Positions 32,333 through 40,468 of a stretch of 64,000 nucleotides of DNA are shown here, piece after piece; the stretch's first letter is position 1, and the number at the start of each line of letters is the position of its first letter. The translations under genes were made by a program, and so were the position numbers. The notes below the pieces were generated by a model that was not told the origin of the DNA, searched no databases, and saw only the letters and a list, made by a program, of their open reading frames with translations. The DNA comes from Streptomyces sp. Ru62 (GTDB lineage: Bacteria; Actinomycetota; Actinomycetes; Streptomycetales; Streptomycetaceae): positions 62,001-126,000 of the forward strand of contig NZ_PQSU01000015.1 of assembly GCF_002920615.1 (NCBI RefSeq), given 5' to 3'.

Positions 32333-33355
32333 TCACATCCCCGCGGGTTCGCCCTCCCGGAACCGCCGGTGGCCGGACAGCCGGTAGACGGCGCCCGCGC
32401 ACGCGGCGGCGATGAGGGCGGCGCCGGCGGCCAGTGCGGGGACCGAGTCGTCGAAGGTGCCGCCCTGTCCCGCGTCCACGCCGTGCTGGACGCCGGCGGG
32501 CGCGCAGGTGTCGGAGCCCTGGGACTCGCGACAGGTACGGCCGTCCGAGCAGCCCCCTTCCCGGGCCTCCGCGCACCAGTGCTCGTCATGGCCGCAGGAG
32601 CCCGCCCCCGCACCGGCTCCCGCCCCCGCGCACTCCCGCCCGGAACCGTCCTGCCCGGCGGGGTCCTTGCCCGAGCCGCTGGAGTCCTTGCCCGTCCCGG
32701 CGGCGTCCTTGCCCGTGCCGTCCCGCCCGGCGGAGTCCCGCCCGGCTCCCGTCCCATACCCGTCCTGGCCGCCGTCGTCCGGTCCGGTCACCTGTCCGGG
32801 CCCCACCTCGCCCGCGCCCACCCGGCCGGCACCGTCCGGGCCGGCACCGTCCGCGCCCACACCGTCCGGGCCAACACCGTCCCACCCGTCGCCCGCCCCG
32901 TCCCCGGCGTCCGGGTCTCCGAGGCCGTCCAGTCCGGGCACGGCCGCCGCGCGGCCCTCCCGCCCGGCGTTCTGGGGGCTGTCCTGACCGCACGGCGTGC
33001 CGTCCACGCAGGCCGTGGTCGGCGCGGTGGGGGCCTCGCCGCTCCGGGTGAGGGGGGAACCACCGGTGGACGGCTTGCCCGGGGCCGCGGAGCGGGACGG
33101 ACAGGGGCCGTCGGCGGTCCGGGCCGCGGCGGGGCCGACGGCCGGAGAAGCGCTCCCGGTGTGGTCCAGGGCAGTGGTGCGGACGGCGCCTGGGACGGCG
33201 CCCGGGGCGACCGGCGTCGGCCCGCCGACGGGGTCGCAGAGCGCGGACACGGTACGGGTGCCGAAGACGGGGTCCGCGACGGCGGCGGGGCCGGCCAGGG
33301 CGAGCACGGCGCCGGCGGCGAGGGCGGTGGACAGGGCGCGTGCGGTGCGGCGCAT
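32333..33355 (-). CDS. Low-complexity Gly/Asp-rich surface protein with C-terminal membrane anchor
   Basis: 340 residues. Signal 1-28 (ALSTALAAGAVLALAGPAAVA). Residues about 145-260 are short Gly-containing repeats such as DGVGADGAGPDGAG and GRDSAGRDGTGKDAAG. A Cys-rich segment follows (ECAG, SCGHDEHWC, GGCSDGRTC, DTCAP), then one membrane helix near 305-325 (VPALAAGAALIAAACAGAVY) and a basic tail (RLSGHRRFREGE). It is probably a cell-wall-spanning, C-terminally anchored stalk protein. No enzymatic domain. The ATG at 33355 follows GAGGAG. The two ends are well supported; the long frame to 33748 is not. Confidence 0.7.
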   Translation of the reverse strand: MRRTARALSTALAAGAVLALAGPAAVADPVFGTRTVSALCDPVGGPTPVAPGAVPGAVRTTALDHTGSASPAVGPAAARTADGPCPSRSAAPGKPSTGGSPLTRSGEAPTAPTTACVDGTPCGQDSPQNAGREGRAAAVPGLDGLGDPDAGDGAGDGWDGVGPDGVGADGAGPDGAGRVGAGEVGPGQVTGPDDGGQDGYGTGAGRDSAGRDGTGKDAAGTGKDSSGSGKDPAGQDGSGRECAGAGAGAGAGSCGHDEHWCAEAREGGCSDGRTCRESQGSDTCAPAGVQHGVDAGQGGTFDDSVPALAAGAALIAAACAGAVYRLSGHRRFREGEPAGM

Positions 33356-33762
33356 GGAAGGGGCTCCTCGGCGGGCGGCGGACAACGGGCAGACAACGGG
33401 CAGCGGCGGGACGGCCGGACGTCGGTACGCGGTGCGGCGTTCACCGGCGTACCGGTCACGCCGGTCGCGCGCGGTGTGACCGTCGTACGGGGCGTCGGCG
33501 ACACCCTGCGGTGCCCGCGTGACGGGGGCACGGGGCCGTGCCCTCGCTGCCATGACAGCCCGCGTGCCGCCGTACCGCGCGCGGCCGGAGCCCATTCGCG
33601 GGACACGCGGGGCCGGCCGGGTGACAGACCGGCCGTCGGCACGCTGAAGGGCCCCGGAACCCGCCCCCGTACCCGCCCGCGGAGGTTTTCCGTCCCCCGC
33701 GCAGGTGACTCGGTAACCGCTGACCGGATCGTCCGCTTCGCACTGCACCGGGAGGTCTCTCC
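33356..33762. other. 407-bp divergent intergenic region
   Basis: Holds the promoters of the surface protein and of the ThDP enzyme. An 11-nt tandem repeat (GACAACGGGCA twice, 33381-33402) lies just upstream of the surface-protein gene, and a SigB-like element lies at 33685-33709. No gene was supported. Confidence 0.5.
33685..33709 (+). promoter_or_regulatory. SigB-like promoter of the ThDP enzyme gene
   Basis: GTTT at 33685-33688, a 15-nt spacer, and GGTGAC at 33704-33709, 53 bp before the ATG. The -10 part differs at two positions from the GGGTAC consensus of Streptomyces SigB-type promoters. Confidence 0.4.
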
Positions 33763-35559
33763 ATGAGCACCAAGGTCTCGGACCACATCCTTGAGCGCCT
33801 GCGCGCTTGGGGGGTGGAACAGGTTTTCGGCTACCCGGGTGACGGCATCAACGGGCTGCTCGCCGCCTGGGGCCGCGCCGAGGACCAGCCGCGGTTCATC
33901 CAGTCCCGGCACGAGGAGATGTCCGCGTTCGAGGCGGTCGGGTACGCGAAGTTCAGCGGCCGGATCGGGGTCTGCGCGGCGACGTCGGGGCCGGGGGCCA
34001 TCCATCTGCTCAACGGTCTGTACGACGCGAAGCTGGACCATGTGCCGGTGCTGGCGATCGTCGGGCAGACCAACCGGACGGCGATGGGCGGTTCGTACCA
34101 GCAGGAGGTCGACCTGCACACGCTGTACAAGGACGTCGCCTCGGAGTTCGTCGAGACGGTGACCGTGCCGGAGCAGCTGCCGAACGTGCTGGACCGGGCG
34201 ATCCGGACGGCGTACGCCCGGCGCTGCCCGACCGCGCTGATCATCCCGGGTGATGTGCAGGAGCTGGACTACTCGCCACCGACGCACGAGTTCAAGATGG
34301 TGCCCTCCAGCCTGGGGATGAGCGAGTGCACGGCGACCCCGACGGACGAGGCGCTGCGCCGGGCCGCTGACGTGCTCAACGCGGGCGACAAGGTGGCCAT
34401 CCTGATCGGGCAGGGTGCCTCGGGCGCGGTCGCGGAGGTCCGGGAGGTCGCCGAGATGCTCGGCGCGGGGGTGGCGAAGGCGCTGCTCGGCAAGGACGTG
34501 CTGAGCGACGAGCTGCCGTACGTCACCGGGCCGATCGGGCTGCTGGGCAGCCGGCCGTCGTACGAGATGATGCGGGACTGCGACACGCTGCTGACGATCG
34601 GCTCGTCCTTCCCGTACACGCAGTTCATGCCGGACTTCGGCAAGGCGCGCGGGGTGCAGATCGACATCGACCCGCACATGATCGGCATGCGCTATCCGTA
34701 CGAGGTGAACCTGGTCGGTGACGCCCGGGCCACGCTGCGGCGGCTGATCCCGCTGCTGAAGGCGGAGGGCCGCGGGCGCGAGTGGTACGACACGGTGTGC
34801 GCGAACGTGAAGCGCTGGCACGAGACGATGGAGCGGCGGGCCGGGCTGTCGGCCGATCCGATCAACCCGGAGCACGTGGCCCGCGCGCTGGACCCGCTGC
34901 TGCCGGACAACGCGATCCTCACCTCGGACTCGGGGTCGGTGGCCAACTGGTACGCGCGGCACATCACGATGCGGCCGGGCATGCGCGGTTCGCTGTCCGG
35001 GACGCTGGCGACGATGGGCCCGGGGGTGCCGTACGCGATCGGGGCGAAGTTCGCGCACCCGGACCGGCCGGTGTTCGCGCTGGTCGGGGACGGGGCCATG
35101 CAGATGAACGGCCTGGCGGAGATGATCACGGCGGCGAAGTACCGGGACCGCTGGTCGGATCCGCGGCTCGTGGTGGCCGTGTGGAACAACCAGGACCTGA
35201 ACCAGGTGACCTGGGAGATGCGGGCGATGGAGGGCGCCCCGTCGTTCCTGCCGTCGCAGTCGATCCCGGACGTGCAGTACGCGGCGTTCGCCCGGTCGCT
35301 CGGTCTGACCGGGATCCGGGTGGAGAAGCCGGAGGACGTGGAGGCGGGCTGGCGGGCCGCCCTGGACGCCGACGGGCCGGCGGTGATCGAGTTCCTCACC
35401 GACCCCGCCGTGCCGCCGATCCCGCCGCACGCCAGCTGGGAGCAGATGGAGGCCACGGCCGCGTCGATCCTCAAGGGCGACGCCGACCGGGGCTCGATGG
35501 TCAAGCAGGGGCTGAAGGCGAAGGTGCAGGAGTTCCTGCCGGGCCGGCAGAAGCACTAG
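33763..35559 (+). CDS. Thiamine diphosphate enzyme, pyruvate-oxidase-like
   Basis: 598 residues with the three-domain POX/AHAS layout. The catalytic Glu sits in SRHEEMSAFEAVGYAKF near 48-64, ATSGPGAIHLLNGLYDAK follows, and the ThDP motif GDGAMQMNGLAEMI to WNNQDLNQV lies near 445-475. The family decarboxylates pyruvate to acetate or other C2 products; the N-terminal and central domains are closer to PoxB than to acetolactate synthase. The length is close to that of E. coli PoxB (572). The ATG follows GGGAGG. It may feed acetyl units under stress; the SigB-like promoter fits that. Substrate not proven. Confidence 0.87.
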   Translation: MSTKVSDHILERLRAWGVEQVFGYPGDGINGLLAAWGRAEDQPRFIQSRHEEMSAFEAVGYAKFSGRIGVCAATSGPGAIHLLNGLYDAKLDHVPVLAIVGQTNRTAMGGSYQQEVDLHTLYKDVASEFVETVTVPEQLPNVLDRAIRTAYARRCPTALIIPGDVQELDYSPPTHEFKMVPSSLGMSECTATPTDEALRRAADVLNAGDKVAILIGQGASGAVAEVREVAEMLGAGVAKALLGKDVLSDELPYVTGPIGLLGSRPSYEMMRDCDTLLTIGSSFPYTQFMPDFGKARGVQIDIDPHMIGMRYPYEVNLVGDARATLRRLIPLLKAEGRGREWYDTVCANVKRWHETMERRAGLSADPINPEHVARALDPLLPDNAILTSDSGSVANWYARHITMRPGMRGSLSGTLATMGPGVPYAIGAKFAHPDRPVFALVGDGAMQMNGLAEMITAAKYRDRWSDPRLVVAVWNNQDLNQVTWEMRAMEGAPSFLPSQSIPDVQYAAFARSLGLTGIRVEKPEDVEAGWRAALDADGPAVIEFLTDPAVPPIPPHASWEQMEATAASILKGDADRGSMVKQGLKAKVQEFLPGRQKH

Positions 35560-35589
35560 GCCGAGCGGTGGCCGGGCGGTGCCGACCCC

Positions 35590-35614
35590 GTGTCGGACGT
35601 GCGGTACCGGGTAC
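35590..35614 (+). promoter_or_regulatory. SigB-like promoter of the DUF2795 operon
   Basis: GTGT at 35590-35593, a 15-nt spacer and a perfect GGGTAC at 35609-35614, 33 bp before the ATG at 35648. This fits the GNNT-N14/16-GGGTAC consensus for Streptomyces SigB-type sigma factors. Confidence 0.65.
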
Positions 35615-35647
35615 GCGGTGCGGACCTTCGACCCTCTGGAGGGAGAC

Positions 35648-36025
35648 ATGCAGCGAGGCAGTGACCGGCTGAGCGTCCACCGGGACGACGAGATGAAGCA
35701 CGAACTGAAGGGTCTGCTCCGGTCCGGCCATCCCACGCGCGTGGAGGAGTGGCACGACCCGGAGCCGGCCGCGGACGACGATCCGGAGGTGTGGAGCGGA
35801 CCGGTGGGCGGTCTGGGGTCTCCGGCATCGCTGGAGCGGACCCGGCTGGAGCTGGCCCGGCACCTGAGCCGGCACGCCTTCCCCGCGAAGCCGGGCGAGC
35901 TGGCGCGGGCGCTGCGCCGGAGCAACGCGCCCGGCGGGCTGATCGACGCGGTGGCCGCGCTGCCGCACGGCGGCCGGTACGAGAACATGCAGCAGCTGGC
36001 CGAGGCCGTGGTGGGCGGCGCATGA
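35648..36025 (+). CDS. DUF2795-domain protein
   Basis: 125 residues. The C-terminal half has the small helical DUF2795 pattern (LARHLSRHAFPAKPGELARALRR, NAPGGLIDAVAALPHGGRY split over the segment). DUF2795 proteins are common in actinobacterial stress operons; function unknown. The ATG at 35648 follows GGAGGGAGAC. Its stop overlaps the next gene as ATGA, so it starts a three-gene unit with the membrane protein and the DJ-1-like protein. Confidence 0.75.
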   Translation: MQRGSDRLSVHRDDEMKHELKGLLRSGHPTRVEEWHDPEPAADDDPEVWSGPVGGLGSPASLERTRLELARHLSRHAFPAKPGELARALRRSNAPGGLIDAVAALPHGGRYENMQQLAEAVVGGA

Positions 36026-36675
36026 GCCAGGACCAGGCGGCCGACATCGCGCGCGGTGCCACGGTCGACGTGGGGGACGCCACCACGCGGTTTCTGCTGT
36101 ACGGGCTGCTGCCCGGCTGGTTCGTGCCGGGGCTCGCCGACTGGGCGATGCACCGGCGGACCCGGATCGAGGACACGGCGGGGACGAGGGAGTCCCTGAT
36201 CCATTCGTTGATGATGGCCGAGGTGGGCCTGCCCATCGCGCTCACCCTGCGCTACGAGGTCAATCCGCTGCTGCTGTCCGTGCAGCTCGGCGCGGCGGCG
36301 GTGCACGAGGCGACGGCGCTGTGGGATGTGCGGACCGCCGTCCACAGCGACCGTGAGGTCAAGCCCGTCGAGCAGCACATCCACAGTTTTCTGGAGTCGC
36401 TGCCGTTCGGCGGGCTGGCCTCGCTGATGTGCCTGCACGCCGATCAGGTGCGGTCGCTCCTGCGTGGGGGGCGCGGGGACCCGGACGCGTGGCGTCTGGT
36501 GCCGCGCCGGCGCCCGCTGTCGCCGGGTTACCTGGCGGGCATCGGTCTCGCGATCGGCGCGTGCGTGCTGCTGCCGTACGGCGAGGAGCTGGTGCGCTGC
36601 CGGCGGGCGGCCCGGGCGAGGAAGCGCCGGGCCCGGGCCCACCGGGCCACGCTGCGGAAAGTGAAAGGAAGCTGA
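36022..36675 (+). CDS. Conserved His-rich integral membrane protein
   Basis: 217 residues with about four membrane segments (near 23-42, 62-82, 84-104, 170-190). Conserved-looking histidines are scattered on the inner face: HRRTRIEDTAGTRESLIHSL, VHEATALWDV and QHIHSFLESLP. That spacing suggests a metal-binding membrane enzyme of the fatty-acid-hydroxylase type, although no canonical box is present. Similar proteins are often mis-annotated as diguanylate cyclases; there is no GGDEF here. It is coupled to DUF2795 (ATGA) and precedes the DJ-1-like gene by 6 bp. Function unknown. Confidence 0.7.
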   Translation: MSQDQAADIARGATVDVGDATTRFLLYGLLPGWFVPGLADWAMHRRTRIEDTAGTRESLIHSLMMAEVGLPIALTLRYEVNPLLLSVQLGAAAVHEATALWDVRTAVHSDREVKPVEQHIHSFLESLPFGGLASLMCLHADQVRSLLRGGRGDPDAWRLVPRRRPLSPGYLAGIGLAIGACVLLPYGEELVRCRRAARARKRRARAHRATLRKVKGS

Positions 36676-36681
36676 GCAATC

Positions 36682-37224
36682 ATGCGTATCGCGTTTCTGG
36701 TGGCACCCGAGGGCGTCGAGCAGGTCGAGCTGACCGAGCCGTGGCAGGCGGCCTCCGGTGCCGGGCACGAGCCGGTGCTGGTGTCGACCCAGTCCGGGAA
36801 GATCCAGGCGTTCAACCACCTCGACAAGGCGGACACCTTCCCCGTGGACGAGGTGGTGGGTGAGGCGTCGTCCGTGTCGTTCGGCGGTCTCGTCCTGCCG
36901 GGCGGGGTGGCCAACCCGGACTTCCTGCGGATGGACGAGAAGGCCGTCGCGTTCGTGAAGGACTTCTTCGAGCGGGGCCGTCCGGTCGCGGCGATATGCC
37001 ACGCGCCGTGGACGCTGGTGGAGGCGGACGTCGTACGCGGCCGGGTGCTGACCTCCTGGCCGAGTCTGCGCACGGACATCCAGAACGCCGGCGGCACCTG
37101 GGTGGACGAGCAGGTGAAGATCTGCGACCACGGCTCCAACCAGCTGGTGACCAGCCGCAAGCCGGACGACCTGAAGGCGTTCTGCGACGCGTTCCTGCAC
37201 GTGTTCGCCGGCGCCGCCGGCTGA
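36682..37224 (+). CDS. DJ-1/PfpI-family protein
   Basis: 180 residues, the usual single-domain size. The nucleophile elbow is AICHAPW with C106, and E16 (GVEQVELTEP) is the partner acid. Members act as proteases, chaperones or glyoxalases of stress defence; the exact activity here is unknown. The ATG at 36682 is 6 bp after the membrane gene and is preceded by AAGGAAGC. Last gene of the SigB-like DUF2795 operon, followed by a strong terminator. Confidence 0.9.
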   Translation: MRIAFLVAPEGVEQVELTEPWQAASGAGHEPVLVSTQSGKIQAFNHLDKADTFPVDEVVGEASSVSFGGLVLPGGVANPDFLRMDEKAVAFVKDFFERGRPVAAICHAPWTLVEADVVRGRVLTSWPSLRTDIQNAGGTWVDEQVKICDHGSNQLVTSRKPDDLKAFCDAFLHVFAGAAG

Positions 37225-37241
37225 CCGGACGCGGAGTGAGG

Positions 37242-37266
37242 GGGCCGGCCCGTCAGGGGCCGGCCC
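37242..37266 (+). terminator. Rho-independent terminator after the DJ-1-like gene
   Basis: A 10-bp perfect GC stem (37242-37251 with 37257-37266) and a 5-nt loop, followed by TTTC. It ends the DUF2795 operon. Confidence 0.8.
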
Positions 37267-37335
37267 TTTCGTGTGGGTGCCTTTCCGGTCTTGTCCGGTG
37301 AGGGTGCCGTCCCGCGGGTGTCCCGGTGGGCGGCG

Positions 37336-37623
37336 TCAGGTGCCGGTCGTGCCCGGAGTCGCCGCCTCGCCGCAGCCGCGCTCACGGGCACCCTCCCGGG
37401 TGCGGGCGGCGCTCACCAGGCGGCGGGGGTTGCGGCGCAGGTACTCGCCCTCCAGCTGCGCCATGCGCTCGTTGTGGGCCCGCAGTGCGTCGTTCGAGCC
37501 GTACAGGAGAGTGTCGTGGCGCGTGCGGTGGATCGTCTCCAGCTCCTTCATGAGCTGCTGGTCGTCCAGCCGGCTGGGGTCGACTCCGGTCATGGTGGTG
37601 CCCCGCTCGTCGTGTTCGTTCAT
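37336..37623 (-). CDS. DUF6158-like small hydrophilic protein
   Basis: 95 residues, mostly helical and charged. The conserved core reads DPSRLDDQQLMKELETIHRT, then SNDALRAHNERMAQLEGEYLRR, as in the short actinobacterial proteins grouped under DUF6158. No function is known. The start may be the ATG at 37623, used here, or an internal ATG at 37593; neither has a strong ribosome site. The promoter of the convergent-facing neighbour lies over its first codons. Confidence 0.65.
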   Translation of the reverse strand: MNEHDERGTTMTGVDPSRLDDQQLMKELETIHRTRHDTLLYGSNDALRAHNERMAQLEGEYLRRNPRRLVSAARTREGARERGCGEAATPGTTGT

Positions 37624-37636
37624 GGGCTACGGGTAC
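37612..37636 (+). promoter_or_regulatory. SigB-like promoter of the baeRF gene
   Basis: GTGT at 37612-37615, a 15-nt spacer and a perfect GGGTAC at 37631-37636, 46 bp before the ATG at 37683. Same architecture and spacer as the one at 35590. Confidence 0.62.
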
Positions 37637-37682
37637 CCGCCCGGCACGCACTGCCCCCGAGCGATTTCCGGGAGGGGAATCC

Positions 37683-38801
37683 ATGGAGCTCGCGTTCCTG
37701 AGTCCACTGTACGAACATCCGGGGTCCTGGGCCTCTGCGTACGTCGACCTGTCACAGCACGACGAGGACATGGAGCACCGGCGGCATCTGACGGCGGAGG
37801 CGGTGGCCCGGCAGCTGCGCGAGCAGGGCGCCGACGAGGCCACCTGCCGGACGGTGTACGACACCGTGGACGCGCTGCGGCACAGCACGGAGCCGTACGG
37901 GCGGGCCGTCTTCGCCCGCAACGGCGAGGTCGTGCTCCAGGTGCCGCTGACCCAGGCCCCGCCGCAGGGCCTGGTGCGCTGGGGCACCCTGCCGCACGTC
38001 ACGCCGCTGCTGGACCTGGCCGGGGAGGACCCGGTGTCGCTGGTGGCGTACATCGACCGCACCGGTGCCGACTTCGAGCTGCGCAGCGCGGTGCTCCAGG
38101 AGGACGCGGGGCATGTGATGGGCAGCCGGCAGTGGCCGATGCACCGGGCGAAGGCCTCCGACTGGTCCGAGCGGCACTTCCAGCTGAAGGTGGAGAACAC
38201 CTGGGAGCACAACGCCCGGGAGGTCGCGGACGCCCTCGCGGCCTACCAGGCCGAGACCGGGGCCGACCTGCTGATCCTGTGCGGGGAGGAGCGTGAGTGC
38301 CGGTCCGTGCACGAGCGGCTTCCCCAGCAGCTGCGGGACCGGACCGTGGAGGCCGCGCACGGCATCGGCAGCAGGCTGCTGCCGCGGGAGGTGGAGGACA
38401 TCCGGGCCCGGCACGTCCGGGAGCGGTTGCTGGCCGAGGTGGACCGGTACCGGGCGGCCCGGGCGCCCGACGAGGAGCGGCGGGCCGCGGCGATCGAGGG
38501 TGTGCCCCAGTTGATCGAGGCGGCGCGCGAGCACCGGCTGGCCGAGCTGCTGATCCGCCCGGACGCTCCGGACACGCGCCGCGAGGTGTGGATCGGCGAG
38601 GACCCGGACCAGCTCGCGGCCCGCCGTACGGAGCTGAGGAGCATCGGCGAGCAGCACGCCTGGCCGGCCCGCGCCGATGACGCGCTGGTGCGGGCGGCCG
38701 TGGTGACGGACGCGCCGGTCGTCTCGCTGACGCCGGTACTGGAGGAGACCGGCGACGAGATCGCGGCGGGCGGCATGGGCGCGCTGCTGCGCTGGAAGTG
38801 A
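37683..38801 (+). CDS. Bacterial eRF1-like (baeRF2/Vms1-type) protein
   Basis: 372 residues. The layout fits the baeRF2 group (Rv2629 type), relatives of archaeo-eukaryotic release factor and Vms1: the N-terminal SAYVDLSQHDEDMEHRR region, an RNase H-like middle domain (VAYIDRTGADFEL near 120), and a C-terminal eRF1 domain 3-like part (ADLLILCGEERECRSVHERL, VVSLTPVLEETGDEIAAGGMGALLR near the end). Possible roles are ribosome rescue or nuclease action under stress; experimental function in bacteria is unsettled. The ATG follows GGGAGGGG. It is expressed from a SigB-like promoter. Confidence 0.82.
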   Translation: MELAFLSPLYEHPGSWASAYVDLSQHDEDMEHRRHLTAEAVARQLREQGADEATCRTVYDTVDALRHSTEPYGRAVFARNGEVVLQVPLTQAPPQGLVRWGTLPHVTPLLDLAGEDPVSLVAYIDRTGADFELRSAVLQEDAGHVMGSRQWPMHRAKASDWSERHFQLKVENTWEHNAREVADALAAYQAETGADLLILCGEERECRSVHERLPQQLRDRTVEAAHGIGSRLLPREVEDIRARHVRERLLAEVDRYRAARAPDEERRAAAIEGVPQLIEAAREHRLAELLIRPDAPDTRREVWIGEDPDQLAARRTELRSIGEQHAWPARADDALVRAAVVTDAPVVSLTPVLEETGDEIAAGGMGALLRWK

Positions 38802-38848
38802 CGGCCCCGGCGCGGCGGGCCGGCCGGGCGGCGGGTGGGCGGGTCGGG

Positions 38849-40468
38849 TTACCGGGCCCGCTCCACGCGCCGTTCGTCCCAGACCGGTTCCGGTGTCTCG
38901 CGGACCCGGCCGTCGGAGCCGAAGACCAGGAAGCGGTCGAAGGAGCGGGCGAACCAGCGGTCGTGGGTGACCGCGAGGACCGTGCCCTGGAACGCCTCCA
39001 GCCCCTCCTGGAGGGCCTCGGCCGACTCCAGGTCGAGGTTGTCGGTGGGCTCGTCCAGGAGCAGCGCGGTGGCGCCGGCCAGTTCCAGCAGCAGGATCTG
39101 GAAGCGGGCCTGCTGTCCACCGGAGAGCCGGTCGAAGCTCTGTTCGGCCTGCTGGGTGAGCTCGTAGCGGCGCAGCCGCGACATGGCGGCGCCCCGGTCC
39201 TGGGCGTGTTCCTTCCAGAGGATGTCGAGGAGGGTGCGGCCCTGGAGCTCGGGGTGGGCGTGGGTCTGGGCGAAGTGGCCGGGCACGACCCGGGCGCCCA
39301 GCTTCCACTGCCCCGCGTGGGCGACGTCCTCGCCGGCGAGGAGCCTGAGGAAGTGTGACTTGCCGGAGCCGTTGGAGCCGAGGACGGCGACCCGTTCGCC
39401 GTAGAAGACCTCCAGGTCGAACGGCTTCATCAGCCCGGTCAGTTCGAGTCCCGCGCAGGTGACGGCCCGTACGCCGGTGCGGCCGCCCTTCAGCCGCATG
39501 GTGATGTCCTGCTCGCGGGGCGGCTCCGGCGGCGGGCCGGCCTCCTCGAACTTGCGCAGGCGGGTCTGGGCGGCCTGGTAGCGGGAGGCCATCTCATGGC
39601 TGACGGCGGCTGCCTGACGGAGTGTCAGGACGAGCTTCTTCAGCTGGGCGTGCTTCTCGTCCCAGCGGCGGCGCAGCTCCTCGAAGCGGGCGAAGCGTTC
39701 GCGGCGGGCCTCGTGGTAGGTGGCGAAGCCGCCGCCGTGCACCCAGGCGTCGGCGCCGGCCGGGCCCGGTTCGACGGAGACGATCTTCTCGGCGGCGCGG
39801 GCGAGGAGTTCGCGGTCGTGGGAGACGAACAGGACCGTCTTCCGGGTCTCCTTGAGCTGTTCCTCCAGCCACCGCTTGCCGGGCACGTCGAGGTAGTTGT
39901 CCGGCTCGTCCAGCAGCAGCACCTCGTCGGTGCCGCGCAGCAGCGCCTCCAGCACGAGGCGCTTCTGCTCACCGCCGGAGAGGGTGCGCACCTGCCGCCA
40001 CTGGGCGCGCTCGTAGGGCACGCCGAGGGCCGCGGTGGTGCACATGTCCCAAAGGGTCTCGGCCTCGTAGCCGCGCACCTCGGCCCAGTCGGCGAGGGCC
40101 TGCGCGTACCGGAGCTGGGCCGCTTCGTCGTCGACGGTCATGATGGCGTGCTCGGCCTCGTCGACCGCCTTCGCCGCCTCGCGGATGCGGGGCGGGGCGA
40201 CGGAGACGAGGAGGTCGCGCACGGTCGTCTCGTCCCGTACGGAGCCGACGAACTGGCGCATGACGCCGAGGCCGCCGCTGACGGTCACACTGCCGCCGTG
40301 CGGTTTCAGCTCGCCGGAGATCAGCCGCAGCAACGTGGTCTTGCCGGCGCCGTTCGGGCCGACCAGGGCGACGGCGGCCCCTTCGCCCACCCGGAAGGAC
40401 ACATCGCCGAGCAGCGCCCTCCCGTCGGGGAGGTAGTACTCCAGGTGCGCGGCTTCCAGATGTCCCAT
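38849..40468 (-). CDS. ABC-F family ATPase
   Basis: 539 residues with two ABC cassettes and no membrane domain. The first cassette has GPNGAGKTT (38-46), LSGGEQKR and LLLDEPDNYLD; the second has GSNGSGKSH, LSGGQQAR and LLLDEPTDNLD. The inter-cassette linker (about 225-320) is charged and helical as in ABC-F translation factors. Members protect or rescue ribosomes, some giving antibiotic resistance; no specificity is readable. The start is the ATG at 40468. Transcribed alone, divergent from the PAP2-DAGK gene across the 58-bp repeat array. Confidence 0.93.
   Translation of the reverse strand: MGHLEAAHLEYYLPDGRALLGDVSFRVGEGAAVALVGPNGAGKTTLLRLISGELKPHGGSVTVSGGLGVMRQFVGSVRDETTVRDLLVSVAPPRIREAAKAVDEAEHAIMTVDDEAAQLRYAQALADWAEVRGYEAETLWDMCTTAALGVPYERAQWRQVRTLSGGEQKRLVLEALLRGTDEVLLLDEPDNYLDVPGKRWLEEQLKETRKTVLFVSHDRELLARAAEKIVSVEPGPAGADAWVHGGGFATYHEARRERFARFEELRRRWDEKHAQLKKLVLTLRQAAAVSHEMASRYQAAQTRLRKFEEAGPPPEPPREQDITMRLKGGRTGVRAVTCAGLELTGLMKPFDLEVFYGERVAVLGSNGSGKSHFLRLLAGEDVAHAGQWKLGARVVPGHFAQTHAHPELQGRTLLDILWKEHAQDRGAAMSRLRRYELTQQAEQSFDRLSGGQQARFQILLLELAGATALLLDEPTDNLDLESAEALQEGLEAFQGTVLAVTHDRWFARSFDRFLVFGSDGRVRETPEPVWDERRVERAR

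Noticed and set aside
32788..37200. Minus-strand frame of 1470 codons
   Set aside because: Antisense to the ThDP enzyme, the DUF2795 operon and the DJ-1-like gene, all with clear motifs. Protein composition is Arg/Pro/His-rich as in shadow frames.
37633..37638. SigB-like -10 on the minus strand for the DUF6158 gene
   Set aside because: GGGTACCC is symmetric, so a minus-strand GGGTAC exists, but it lies only 10 bp before the start and no GNNT occurs 14-16 nt upstream.
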